From Salinibaculum litoreum (GTDB lineage Archaea; Halobacteriota; Halobacteria; Halobacteriales; Haloarculaceae), in contig CP046866.1 of NCBI GenBank assembly GCA_009789175.1, positions 1,860,001 through 1,924,000 of the forward strand: a DNA stretch of 64,000 nucleotides. Reading direction: 5' to 3'. The position numbers and the translations under genes are program-made. The notes under the pieces are model-generated. The model worked only from the letters and a program-made list of their open reading frames with translations. It was not told the origin of the DNA and did not search any database. Below are positions 34,346-43,022 of the stretch, piece after piece; positions within the stretch are counted from its first letter, which is position 1; each line of letters starts with the position of its first letter.

Positions 34346-37300
34346 ATGAAGGGCGAAGACCGGACAATACTGCTTATCGGGAGTGGACCGATACAAATCG
34401 GGCAGGCGGCCGAATTCGACTACTCAGGCGCGCAGGCGTGTCGCGCGCTCCGGGAGGAGGGTGCACGGGTCGTGCTGGTCAACTCGAACCCGGCGACCAT
34501 CATGACCGACCCGGACATGGCCGACGAGGTGTACATCGAACCGATCAACACCGAGGCCATCGCCGAGATTATCCGGAAAGAAGACCCTGACGGCGTCATC
34601 GCCGGGCTGGGCGGCCAGACCGGACTCAACGTCACCGCCGAACTCGCAGAAGAGGGTGTCCTCGAAGAACACGACGTCGAAGTCATGGGGACGCCGCTTG
34701 ATACGATCTACGCGACGGAGGACCGCGACCAGTTCCGCCAGCGGATGGAGTCCATCGACGAGCCCGTTCCGGCTTCGGTCACCATCGAGAGCATGGACGA
34801 AGTCGAGGAGGCCGTCGAGGAGGTCGGCGGGCTTCCGGTCATCATGCGGACGACCTACACGCTCGGCGGTGCCGGGTCGGGCGTCATCGGCGACATGGAC
34901 GAACTCAAAGAAGCCGTCCGGAAAGGGCTCAACCTCTCACGGGACAACCGCGTGATGATTACCGAGTCCATCGACGGCTGGATCGAACTCGAATACGAGG
35001 TCATGCGGGACGCCGACGACTCCTGTATCATCATCTGCAACATGGAGAACATCGACCCGATGGGCATCCACACCGGCGAGTCCATCGTCGTCACCCCCTC
35101 CCAGGTCATCCCCGACGAGGGCCACCAGGAGATGCGTGACACGGCCCTGAAGGTCATCCGCGAACTCGGCATCCAGGGTGGCTGTAACATCCAGTTCGCC
35201 TGGCACGACGACGGCACGCCCGGCGGCGAGTACCGCGTCGTCGAGGTCAACCCCCGCGTCTCTCGCTCTTCCGCACTGGCCTCGAAGGCAACCGGCTACC
35301 CTATCGCCCGCGTCACCGCAAAGGTCGCGCTCGGAAAGCGCCTGCACGAAATAGAAAACGAGATTACCGGTCAGACCACCGCCGCCTTCGAGCCCGCCAT
35401 CGACTACATCGTGACGAAGATTCCGCGCTGGCCCAAGGACAAGTTCCGCGACGTGGAGTTCGAGTTGGGGCCGGCGATGAAATCGACCGGTGAGGCGATG
35501 GCAATCGGCCGGACCTTCGAGGAGTCAATGCTGAAGGCACTGCGCAGTTCCGAGTACGACCCCGCCGATGACCTCTCGCAGGTCAGCGACGACGAACTCG
35601 AAAGCGAGTACCTCGAACGGCCGACACCCGACCGCACCTTCGCCGTCTTCGAGGCCTTCGAGCGCGGGTACACCGTCGAGGAGGTCAACGAACTGACCGA
35701 GATGCGAGAGTGGTACCTCGAACGCTACAAACGCATCGCAGAAGCCGCCGAAGCGGCCTCGGAAGGCGACTTCGCGACGGCTGCTTCCAGCGGGTTCACC
35801 GACCACGAAATCTCCGCGCTCGCTGGCGGCGAGTTCGACGACATCCACCCCTCCTGGCTGCCCGACCGCATCACCGACGAGCGCGGCACTGTCGAGGGCG
35901 GGGAGGCGACCCCACAGACAGACGGGGGTGCCGTGACGACCGTCGACGATGTCGATGACGCCACCTCCGACCGCGACTTCAAACTGGTCGACACCTGTGC
36001 CGGCGAGTTCGCGGCGACGACGCCCTACTACTACTCCGCACGTGACCCCATCTCGGGGCTGAACCGCGACGAACTCCGCGTCGACCGCGACATCGAGAGC
36101 GTCGTGGTCGTCGGCGGCGGTCCCATCCGTATCGGGCAGGGCGTCGAGTTCGACTACTGTTCGGTGCATGCGGTCAACGCACTGCAGGAGATGGGCATCG
36201 ACGCCCACGTCGTCAACAACAACCCCGAGACTGTCTCGACGGACTACGACACCTCCGACGGACTCTTCTTCGAGCCCGTGACCGCCGAGGAAGTCGCAGA
36301 TGTCATCGAGGCCGTCAACGCCGACGGCGTGATGGTCCAGTTCGGCGGCCAGACCAGCGTCGATGTCGGCGAACCGCTCGAAGAGGAAATCGAGCGCCGC
36401 GACCTGGACTGTGAGATTATGGGCACCTCCGTCGAGGCGATGGACCTCGCGGAGGACCGCGACCGGTTCAACCGCCTGATGGACGACCTCGGCATCGCGC
36501 AGGCCGAGGGTGGCACGGCGACCAGCAAGGAAGAGGCGCTGGAACTGGCTCACGACATCGGCTATCCCGTGCTGGTCCGTCCCTCATACGTACTCGGCGG
36601 ACGCGCGATGGAGGTCGTCTACAACGACGACGACCTCGAAACGTACATCGAGGAAGCCGTCCGCGTGAGCCCCGATAAACCCATCCTCGTCGACGAGTTC
36701 CTCGCCGACGCAGTGGAACTGGACGTCGACGCCGTCGCCGACGGCGAGAACGTCCTCATCGGCGGCGTGATGGAACACGTCGAGACTGCAGGCGTCCACT
36801 CCGGGGACTCCGCCTGTATGATTCCACCGCGGTCGCTTGGCCGCGACGTGAACCGCCGTGTGCGCGAAGTCGTCGAGGACATCGCCACGGAACTCGATAC
36901 CGTGGGCCTGCTGAACGTCCAGCTCGCAGTGCGTGACGGCGAAGTCTACGTGCTGGAAGCGAACCCACGCTCCTCGCGGACAGTACCGTTCGTCTCGAAG
37001 GCAACGGGCGTCCCCATCGCCAAGATTGCGGCGAAGGTCATGGCCGGTGCCTCGCTTGAGGAACTCGACTACGAGGAGCAGATTCCCGAGCAGGTCAGCG
37101 TCAAGGAGGTCGTCCTGCCCTTCGACCGCCTGCCGGGGTCGGACCCGCGGCTGGGGCCGGAGATGAAATCCACCGGCGAGGTCATGGGCACCGCCGACAC
37201 CTTCGGCAAAGCCTACCAGAAGGCTCAGATGTCCGTCGGCAAGGCCATTCCGCTCGAGGGCACGGCCATCGTCGACATGCCCGTGGCCGGATTCGAGGAG

Positions 37301-38092
37301 TTCTTCGACGTCATGGAGATGGAGGACTTCGAGAGCGAGGAGGCAGTGAAAGACGCACTCCACGACGGTGAAATCGACCTGGTGCTCTCGCGCAACCGCG
37401 ACGTACTCGAAGTGTGTGTCGAGGAGACCATCACCTACTTCTCGACTATCGAGAGCGCACAGGCCGCCCTGGAGGCGATTCGTTCCGCCGACGAGCCACT
37501 GGATGTCGAATCCGTCGACGACCGCAAGAAGCTACAGGAGTACTGGGGCCAGCCCAAAGAACGCGAGGACCTCCGCAGCCAGATTGCGACGCTGCAGGAC
37601 ATCGCCAGCGAGGGCTACCTCGAAGCGCTGGCCGGCGAGGACAGCGACGACGTTGTCACGGCACTCGATACCGTGCTGGAGACTATCGATAACTCCGTCC
37701 TGCTGCTCGGGACCGCGGAGGAGGCCGAACTCGACGACCTGGAAGCCCATCTCGACGACCTGGGCTACAATGCCAACGCCGCTACGGACCTGCCCGGTGA
37801 GGGCGAGGACGCCACGGCGACGTACATGATGCTCTCGAACTTCTCCATCCTGGTCGACCGGGACCCCTCGACCCGCCTGACGGAAGTCGAGACTGCCAAA
37901 GCACACAACGACGTACTCGCGCGGCTGGTGCCCGCGGATGTCGAACGCCAGGAGACTCACCTGCTCGGCGGCCACGACGTCGACGCCGAGCACATCGAAT
38001 CATTCGAGTTCGAGGACAGCCCCATCGAAGTCATCGACGACGCCATCGAGTGGGCTGCCGGTATCGTCGAGAGTCGCTCGACTGACCGGTAG
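34346..38092 (+). CDS. carB: Carbamoyl phosphate synthase large subunit (with long haloarchaeal C-terminal extension)
   Basis: 1248 residues; bacterial CarB is about 1070. Two ATP-grasp halves are complete: LIGSGPIQIGQAAEFDYSGAQA, GSGVIGDMDELKEAV and NPRVSRSSALASKATGYPIA in the first; VVVGGGPIRIGQGVEFDYCSVHA and NPRSSRTVPFVSKATGVPIA in the second. An acidic low-complexity insertion of about 40 residues (around 515-555) precedes the second half. The C-terminal MGS-like allosteric domain is diverged and shortened after KAIPLEGTAIVDMP, and about 160 further residues follow with NSVLLLGTAEEAELDDLEAHL. It makes carbamoyl phosphate for pyrimidines and arginine with CarA, whose gene is on the opposite strand 3.2 kb away. 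Confidence 0.95.
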   Translation: MKGEDRTILLIGSGPIQIGQAAEFDYSGAQACRALREEGARVVLVNSNPATIMTDPDMADEVYIEPINTEAIAEIIRKEDPDGVIAGLGGQTGLNVTAELAEEGVLEEHDVEVMGTPLDTIYATEDRDQFRQRMESIDEPVPASVTIESMDEVEEAVEEVGGLPVIMRTTYTLGGAGSGVIGDMDELKEAVRKGLNLSRDNRVMITESIDGWIELEYEVMRDADDSCIIICNMENIDPMGIHTGESIVVTPSQVIPDEGHQEMRDTALKVIRELGIQGGCNIQFAWHDDGTPGGEYRVVEVNPRVSRSSALASKATGYPIARVTAKVALGKRLHEIENEITGQTTAAFEPAIDYIVTKIPRWPKDKFRDVEFELGPAMKSTGEAMAIGRTFEESMLKALRSSEYDPADDLSQVSDDELESEYLERPTPDRTFAVFEAFERGYTVEEVNELTEMREWYLERYKRIAEAAEAASEGDFATAASSGFTDHEISALAGGEFDDIHPSWLPDRITDERGTVEGGEATPQTDGGAVTTVDDVDDATSDRDFKLVDTCAGEFAATTPYYYSARDPISGLNRDELRVDRDIESVVVVGGGPIRIGQGVEFDYCSVHAVNALQEMGIDAHVVNNNPETVSTDYDTSDGLFFEPVTAEEVADVIEAVNADGVMVQFGGQTSVDVGEPLEEEIERRDLDCEIMGTSVEAMDLAEDRDRFNRLMDDLGIAQAEGGTATSKEEALELAHDIGYPVLVRPSYVLGGRAMEVVYNDDDLETYIEEAVRVSPDKPILVDEFLADAVELDVDAVADGENVLIGGVMEHVETAGVHSGDSACMIPPRSLGRDVNRRVREVVEDIATELDTVGLLNVQLAVRDGEVYVLEANPRSSRTVPFVSKATGVPIAKIAAKVMAGASLEELDYEEQIPEQVSVKEVVLPFDRLPGSDPRLGPEMKSTGEVMGTADTFGKAYQKAQMSVGKAIPLEGTAIVDMPVAGFEEFFDVMEMEDFESEEAVKDALHDGEIDLVLSRNRDVLEVCVEETITYFSTIESAQAALEAIRSADEPLDVESVDDRKKLQEYWGQPKEREDLRSQIATLQDIASEGYLEALAGEDSDDVVTALDTVLETIDNSVLLLGTAEEAELDDLEAHLDDLGYNANAATDLPGEGEDATATYMMLSNFSILVDRDPSTRLTEVETAKAHNDVLARLVPADVERQETHLLGGHDVDAEHIESFEFEDSPIEVIDDAIEWAAGIVESRSTDR

Positions 38093-38441
38093 CGTCACCG
38101 GAACCGAATCCATCTGACCGCAACTGTTTTCGCGACGGACGCGTCCACGGATTGCAATCGACTCCGCTCGGAGTCAGTTCGGGTTAGCGGGCAGGCTACG
38201 TTCGGGTTGGCTACATTTACTGCCGGCGTCGCCGCGGACGCACACGGCAGCGTTGAGTTGGCCGAGCGTACCGGGAAAGGAAAACACTGCATTCCAGTGC
38301 CGGAGCGGCGCTGCCCGGACCTGACGCCAGGTCTCGTAGAATACGTTTACCGTACTCCTCGGTAGGACAGGTAGTGACTTCTGCCGTTTCGTATTGTCGA
38401 GACATAACAATGTCTCACGAGGGCCTGTTGACAGTGGACGC
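38093..38441. other. Non-coding spacer between carB and the secreted acidic protein
   Basis: 349 bases without a convincing gene on either strand; small open frames lack a start signal and family resemblance. It contains GACTCCG-CT-CGGAGTC (38160-38175) and, 25 bases before the next ATG, GAGACAT-AACA-ATGTCTC (38399-38416), both perfect hairpins. The first could be a carB 3' element and the second an operator or leader hairpin. CTGTTTTCG at 38125 is the only T-rich terminator-like stretch. Confidence 0.5.
38399..38416 (+). promoter_or_regulatory. Hairpin GAGACAT-AACA-ATGTCTC in leader or promoter of the acidic secreted protein
   Basis: Seven-base perfect arms with a four-base loop, 25 bases upstream of the ATG at 38442. 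It lies where a leaderless haloarchaeal promoter would have its TATA element and start, so an operator is possible. Confidence 0.35.
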
Positions 38442-39698
38442 ATGACAGAAACAACAACGAGACTAAAACTGAGTGCTGTCACTATCGCAGTGCTTGTCGT
38501 TCTCAGCATGGGGACGGCAGCAGTCCTCGCGAGTCAGCACCAATCAGGGTCGGGTAACGATGCCGCAGGGAGCCAGGCAGGGACAGTAACAGCCGAAAAC
38601 GTCGAAGTCGAGCAAATAACGGTCGAGAACGTGAGCGTCGAGAACATGACGGTCGAACTTGGTGAACTCGACAATACTGACTCGCTCTGGCGGGACGCCC
38701 TCCAGCCAGCGGTCGGTGGCAGCGTCGAGGGCTTCGATGTCGAGTCAGTCGATATCGGCAACGTCGAGCGAGCCAACATAGATGTCGAGAACAATACCGC
38801 GACCGTCTCCGCGGAAATCGACTCCGTCACGATGGACGGTGTGACGGCGGACCGCGTGACGATGAACCAGTCCAAGATGAGCGGGATGGCCGAGTCCATG
38901 CTCTCGGAGGGTGAGGTTAGCTTCGAGTCACTCAGCGTCGAGGGACTGAGCGTCGAACGCATCTCGACCGAGCAAGCCGCCGCCGAAGAACCGGAAGAAG
39001 AGCCTGAGCCACCCGCCGAAGAACCGGAAGAAGAGCCTGAAGACGGGGACGAAACCGTCGATGACAACGTGACCGACGGCGACGACAACGCCACTGAAGG
39101 TGATGGTGTCGTTGACGGCGAAGACAACGTCAGTGATGGTGACGACAGCGTCACTGACGGTGAAGACGGCATGACTGACGGTGACGACAACGTCACTGAC
39201 GGTGAAGACGGCATGGCGGACGGCGAGGAGACCGTCACTGATGGTGAAGAGAACGTCACCGAAGGAGAAGGCGACGATGAGAACGTCACCGACGGCGAGG
39301 CAGCAGACGGTGACGAGGCAGCAGTTTCCTTCGAGGACCAGTCGAGTGACGGGATGGAAGTGACCATCGACAGCGTCACCGTGCCGGAAAGCGGGTACGT
39401 CGCCATCCACAACGACTCGCTGCTCGACGGGGAGGTCGTCAGCAGCGTCATCGGCGTCTCGGACTACCTCGAAGCCGGCACCCACGAGAACGTGACGATT
39501 ACGCTCTACGAGGTCCCCGGCGCGGAGTTCAATCGAACAGAACTGAGCGAAGAGCAGACGCTCATCGCGATGCCACACGAGGAATCGACCGACGACCAGA
39601 CCTACAACTTCGTGGAGAGTGGCGGTGAAGCTGACGGCGCGTATCTCGTGAACGGTGAACCCGTGACCGACAACGCCACCGTCTCACTCGACGGATAA
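38442..39698 (+). CDS. Secreted or surface DUF7282-like protein with acidic D-G-E-N-V-T repeat region
   Basis: 418 residues from MTETTTRLKLSAVTIAVL. A Sec signal peptide spans about 1-28 (LSAVTIAVLVVLSMGTAAVLASQ). Residues 40-170 have repeated V-E-x-x-x-V-E patterns (VENVSVENMTVEL, ENVEVEQITVENV). About 175-290 is a low-complexity region: EEPEEEPEPP, then many copies of DGDDNVTDGEDG and variants. The last 110 residues resemble the DUF7282 surface domain (VTIDSVTVPESGYVAIHNDSLLDGEVVSSVIGVSDYLEAGTHENVTITL). Several N-x-S/T sites could carry N-glycans. Function unknown; probably an extracellular matrix or surface protein. Confidence 0.84.
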   Translation: MTETTTRLKLSAVTIAVLVVLSMGTAAVLASQHQSGSGNDAAGSQAGTVTAENVEVEQITVENVSVENMTVELGELDNTDSLWRDALQPAVGGSVEGFDVESVDIGNVERANIDVENNTATVSAEIDSVTMDGVTADRVTMNQSKMSGMAESMLSEGEVSFESLSVEGLSVERISTEQAAAEEPEEEPEPPAEEPEEEPEDGDETVDDNVTDGDDNATEGDGVVDGEDNVSDGDDSVTDGEDGMTDGDDNVTDGEDGMADGEETVTDGEENVTEGEGDDENVTDGEAADGDEAAVSFEDQSSDGMEVTIDSVTVPESGYVAIHNDSLLDGEVVSSVIGVSDYLEAGTHENVTITLYEVPGAEFNRTELSEEQTLIAMPHEESTDDQTYNFVESGGEADGAYLVNGEPVTDNATVSLDG

Positions 39699-39836
39699 GA
39701 ACCACCGGCGTGGGTCTCCCACGCCTGTTTACTGCTCGAACCGTTCTCTCAGGTGACCACCTGCAGGACGGCGCTCGTCCACGGCGACGAATCCGGGTGC
39801 AGTGACCGGAGTTCGATCCGCCGGGCCATCAAGCTG

Positions 39837-41159
39837 CTAGAGTTCGCTCTGGACATCCAGGGCGTTCAACTCGTCGACTTCGGCACTGATTTGCTGAATC
39901 ATGGCCGTCTGCTGTTCGTTCGCGGCTGCAATCGACTCAGCCTCCTCCGCGACACGCTCGAAGTCGTCTGCTGTCTGGTCGACCATGCTGGCGATTTCCT
40001 CCGTGCTGGCGGCCTGGTCGTCGGTCGCGTCGGACACCTCAGCAACCCCGTCGGAGACCTCTTCGACGACTTCGGCGATGTTCTTGAAGGTCTCGCCGGA
40101 ACTGCGGACTTTCTCCGCGCCGTCCTGTATCACGTCGTTTGTCTCTTCCAGGCTACCGACCGTGTCGTCGGTACTCTCGCGGACATCGGCGACGATTTCC
40201 TCGATTTCGGATGCACGTTGCTGGGATTCCTCGGCGAGGCTTTTGACCTCGTCTGCGACGACGGCAAACCCGGACCCTGCTTCGCCGGCACGAGCGGCCT
40301 CGATGGACGCGTTCAACGCCAGCATGTTCGTCTGGTCGGCGATATCGTTGATGACATCGACCAGTTCGTCTATCTGCTGGATGCGCTCGTTGAGGTCACG
40401 GATATCCTCGGTGACAGCCGCAGCGGCACCTTCGATGTCTTCCATGATAGCGATGGTCTCGTCGGCATCCGATTCCCCTGCTTCGGCCTCCTCGCGGGCG
40501 CGCTCGCTGATGTCCTCGACTTCCGTCGCCGTCGCAGCGATTTCCTCGACAGTCGCCGACAGCGATGAGACTTCCTGAGAGACTTCCGTGATAGAGTCGA
40601 GTTGGTTGGCTGCCTGCTCGCTGATGTGTTGGGAGTTGTCGGCGACTTGCTCCGAGGTCGTGGTGAGTTCGTCGACCGCGGACTTGATGCTGCCACTTGC
40701 CGCCTTCTGGTCGGAGATATCGCGGAACGTCTCGCTAATCGCGACGATGTCACCCTCGGCATCGTAGATGGGACGGACGACCAGTTCCGTCGGAATCACG
40801 CGCCCGTCGTAGCTCTCTTTTTCGACTTCGACGCGAATCTCGTCTTGCCCTTCGTCGACGACCTGTTTCAGCGTACAGTTGCCAGTCCCACAGACTTCGG
40901 GGTTACAGAACTGGTCGTAGCACTTGACGAATTCACTCTCCTCGGCGTCGACACCGCCCAGCTCTTTCATCTCCTCGTTTTCGACGACGACGTTGAAATC
41001 CAAATCGAGAATCCGCATCGCCGCTCCTGTCGACTCCATTACCTGTCGGAGATTGTTTGTCAACACATCCCAGAGTTCGTCCTCCGGGAGGTCCTTGCCG
41101 TCAAAAATCTGCTGGGAGAAGTCCGTACTGGCCGTCGAGCCACCTTCCGTCGTTGCCAT
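39837..41159 (-). CDS. Soluble methyl-accepting transducer with Cys-rich PAS domain
   Basis: 440 residues and no membrane helix, so cytoplasmic. A PAS domain covers about 30-155 and contains four cysteines with constant spacing, Cys80, 85, 90 and 95 (CYDQFCNPEVCGTGNC), likely redox- or metal-responsive. The coiled-coil signalling domain from about 165 to 430 has the hairpin tip DQTNMLALNASIEAARAGEAGSGFAVVADEVKSLAEES (about 285-323). It should signal to CheA/CheW. Glu/Gln pairs suitable for methylation are present. It is flanked by carA on the same strand. Confidence 0.92.
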   Translation of the reverse strand: MATTEGGSTASTDFSQQIFDGKDLPEDELWDVLTNNLRQVMESTGAAMRILDLDFNVVVENEEMKELGGVDAEESEFVKCYDQFCNPEVCGTGNCTLKQVVDEGQDEIRVEVEKESYDGRVIPTELVVRPIYDAEGDIVAISETFRDISDQKAASGSIKSAVDELTTTSEQVADNSQHISEQAANQLDSITEVSQEVSSLSATVEEIAATATEVEDISERAREEAEAGESDADETIAIMEDIEGAAAAVTEDIRDLNERIQQIDELVDVINDIADQTNMLALNASIEAARAGEAGSGFAVVADEVKSLAEESQQRASEIEEIVADVRESTDDTVGSLEETNDVIQDGAEKVRSSGETFKNIAEVVEEVSDGVAEVSDATDDQAASTEEIASMVDQTADDFERVAEEAESIAAANEQQTAMIQQISAEVDELNALDVQSEL

Positions 41160-41283
41160 GTACCTGTATCCATTGTACTAATACATCAATATTCGCCACA
41201 AATCTCACATCCTGAGAACGAGACAGCTGCCGGACGATATAGTCGAACTGGCGAGAGAGAATTGTTCTATCTTGGAACAACCG

Positions 41284-42330
41284 TTATTCTTCGGCCAGCG
41301 CCAGCACGTCATCGAAGAAGTCAAGCGAGTCGTTCGGACCGGGGTTGGCCTCGGGGTGGTACTGGCGCGTGATGATGTCCAAGTCGTCGTTTTCCAGACC
41401 CTCGGGGGTCTCGTCGTTGACGTTAATCTGAGTCACGTCGAGTTTATCGCCGGGGTCGGCAACGGTGTAGCCGTGGTTCTGAGTCGTCATCACGACCTGG
41501 TCGGTCCGGAGATCACGGACCGGCTGGTTGACTCCGCGGTGCCCGAACTCCATCTTGGTCGTGCGCCCACCCAGAGCGTTGGCGACGACCTGCTGGCCCA
41601 GACAGATGCCAGCGAGGGGGACCTCGCCGACGTAGGTATCGACGATGGCACCGGCCTGCTCGAAGTTTTTCGGGTCGCCGGGGCCATTCGAGATAAAGAG
41701 GAGGTCGGGGTCGATAGCCTCGACGTCGTCCTCGGAGGCATCGTAGGGCAGAATGTGGACGACGGCGTCACGAGCCTCGAGCGAGTCGACGATAGAGCCC
41801 TTCGCACCGCAGTCGACCAGCGCAACGGTGGCACCGTCGCCGTCCGGGTTGACCACACGGGACTCGTCGACGGACACCTGTGCGCCGATGTCGGTGTGGT
41901 CGGACATGTGCTTGCACTGATGCAGTTGCTCGATAGCGTCCTCTTCGGTGGCGTCGGGGCCGGCGGCGATACCACATTTCATCGCACCCTCGTCACGGAT
42001 TTCGGTGACGATTTCGCGGGTATCGAGGTGGTCGACGGCCGGCGTGTCCTCGCCGTCGAGCCACTCGGAGACATCCTCCGTGAGTTCACGAGCCACGACG
42101 GCGTTTGGCTGGACCTTGTCGGACTCGAAGCGTTCCTCTCGGACGCCGTAGTTCCCGATGAGTGGGTATGAGAAGGTGAGAATCTGTTCGGCATAGCTGG
42201 GGTCAGTCAGGCTCTCCTCGTAGCCGGTGTATGCAGTCGTGAACACGAGTTCACCCCGGGCTGTGCCGGGCGAGCGTGCGCGTGCCTCGATAATACGTTC
42301 ACCCTCAATGGCGACGTAGGCGTCCGTCAT
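41284..42330 (-). CDS. carA: Carbamoyl phosphate synthase small subunit
   Basis: 348 residues. The N-terminal CarA domain (1-150) begins YVAIEGERIIEARARSPGTARGELVFTTAYTGYEESLTDPSYAEQILTFSYPLIGNYGV; the class I glutamine amidotransferase domain follows with GICLGQQVVANALGG containing the catalytic cysteine and QYHPEANPGPNDS containing the His/Glu pair. It supplies ammonia to CarB. The gene is divergent from the Lrp regulator with only 84-102 bases between starts. A dyad with one mismatch, TACGA-TAC-GCGTA (42331-42343), abuts its ATG. Confidence 0.97.
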   Translation of the reverse strand: MTDAYVAIEGERIIEARARSPGTARGELVFTTAYTGYEESLTDPSYAEQILTFSYPLIGNYGVREERFESDKVQPNAVVARELTEDVSEWLDGEDTPAVDHLDTREIVTEIRDEGAMKCGIAAGPDATEEDAIEQLHQCKHMSDHTDIGAQVSVDESRVVNPDGDGATVALVDCGAKGSIVDSLEARDAVVHILPYDASEDDVEAIDPDLLFISNGPGDPKNFEQAGAIVDTYVGEVPLAGICLGQQVVANALGGRTTKMEFGHRGVNQPVRDLRTDQVVMTTQNHGYTVADPGDKLDVTQINVNDETPEGLENDDLDIITRQYHPEANPGPNDSLDFFDDVLALAEE

Positions 42331-42343
42331 TACGATACGCGTA
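42331..42343. promoter_or_regulatory. Near-copy of the TACGA-N3-TCGTA dyad at the carA start
   Basis: TACGA-TAC-GCGTA has one mismatch to the dyad at 42383-42395 and lies 52 bases from it, about five helical turns. It directly precedes the carA ATG and would overlap the predicted transcription start. Confidence 0.45.
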
Positions 42344-42354
42344 CGAAATAGCCG

Positions 42355-42364
42355 CCCATAAGGG
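42355..42364. promoter_or_regulatory. Shared core promoter element CCCATAAGGG between carA and lrp
   Basis: A near-palindromic sequence containing TATA-like ATAAG/CTTAT on the two strands. On the minus strand it is about 26-34 bases before the carA ATG, fitting a leaderless carA transcript; the plus direction may use it for the Lrp gene. Assignment is by position. Confidence 0.4.
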
Positions 42365-42369
42365 TTGCT

Positions 42370-42395
42370 TTCGAAACCGAGTTACGAATTTCGTA
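42370..42395. promoter_or_regulatory. Predicted Lrp operator in carA-lrp spacer
   Basis: Contains TTCGAAA and the perfect dyad TACGA-ATT-TCGTA (42383-42395). The whole 26-base block matches 34276-34301 upstream of carB at 20 positions with no gaps. It sits between the core promoter element and the lrp start. Confidence 0.6.
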
Positions 42396-42432
42396 GCGTT
42401 GAAGTACCGACCCGATGTACCCACACATCTCG

Positions 42433-42846
42433 ATGGACGATCTCGACCGGCAGATACTGGACGAACTGCGCCGGGACGCCCGAACGCCGTACACGGAGAT
42501 TGCAGACCGTATCGGAACCTCCGAAGGGACCGTCCGCAACCGCGTCGACCAACTCATCGAGGACGGCGTCATCGAGCGCTTTACCGTCTCCACACAGACA
42601 GGCAACGTGAAGGCGATGGTGGAAGTCAGCATCGATGTTAACGCCCAGACCGAGGGACTGACCGACCGCCTCGCCGAGTGGGACGAAGTCGACTTCGTCT
42701 GGCATGTCTCCGGTGAGGAGGATATCGTCGTCGTGGTCGATGCCGCAGACACTTCCAGTCTCAACGACCTCATCACCCGTGCCCGCGAGTTGAACGAGGT
42801 CGAATCGACGAAGACGAGGCTGATTCTCGACGAGTGGCTTGGATAG
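42433..42846 (+). CDS. Lrp/AsnC-family transcriptional regulator
   Basis: 137 residues from MDDLDRQILDELRRDARTPYTEIADRIGTSEGTVRNRVDQLIEDGVIERF, the standard N terminus; an ATG at 42415 would add MYPHIS. The HTH (about 20-42) has the recognition helix SEGTVRNRVDQL. The C-terminal RAM domain (about 60-137) contains VWHVSGEEDIVVVVDAADTSSLNDLI, including the G-x-x-D ligand loop. It likely senses an amino acid such as glutamine or arginine-pathway intermediates. Divergent from carA, with matching operators upstream of carA and carB. Its last ten codons are repeated downstream. Confidence 0.93.
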   Translation: MDDLDRQILDELRRDARTPYTEIADRIGTSEGTVRNRVDQLIEDGVIERFTVSTQTGNVKAMVEVSIDVNAQTEGLTDRLAEWDEVDFVWHVSGEEDIVVVVDAADTSSLNDLITRARELNEVESTKTRLILDEWLG

Positions 42847-42978
42847 CAGCCACGGACCGAGAAGCCGCCGAGTGAGGCTGATTCTCGACGAGTGGCTTGG
42901 ATAGCAGCCACGGACCGAGAAGCCGCCGAGTGAGGCTGATTCTCGACGAGTGGCTCGGATAGGAGCCACGGACCGAGA
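42816..42978 (+). repeat. 58-bp tandem repeat, 2.8 copies, over the 3' end of the lrp gene
   Basis: Units are 42816-42873, 42874-42931 and 42932-42978. The first two are identical over 58 bases; the third has two base changes and stops after 47 bases. The unit comprises the final ten codons of the Lrp gene (RLILDEWLG and stop) plus 27 downstream bases. Copies two and three are outside the reading frame. It looks like a recent slippage or unequal-crossover duplication of a gene end; whether it has a terminator role is unknown. Confidence 0.9.
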
Positions 42979-43022
42979 CGTAGCAAGCAGTGACGGCTCA
43001 GAAGAACGCGTCACCGGGACTA

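Noticed and set aside
35525-36553. 342-codon minus-strand open frame within carB
   Set aside because: Antisense shadow of an ATP-grasp half; no start signals and no recognised motif.
38160-38175. Rho-independent-like terminator for carB (GACTCCG-CT-CGGAGTC)
   Set aside because: Two-base loop, no following T run and 68 bases after the stop; reported only as a spacer element.
39000-39300. Assembly collapse or artefact in the acidic repeat region
   Set aside because: The units differ at many bases and keep one reading frame, as expected for a real low-complexity coding region.
42816-42978. CRISPR-like array
   Set aside because: The 58-base units are contiguous with no spacers and include coding sequence of the lrp gene.
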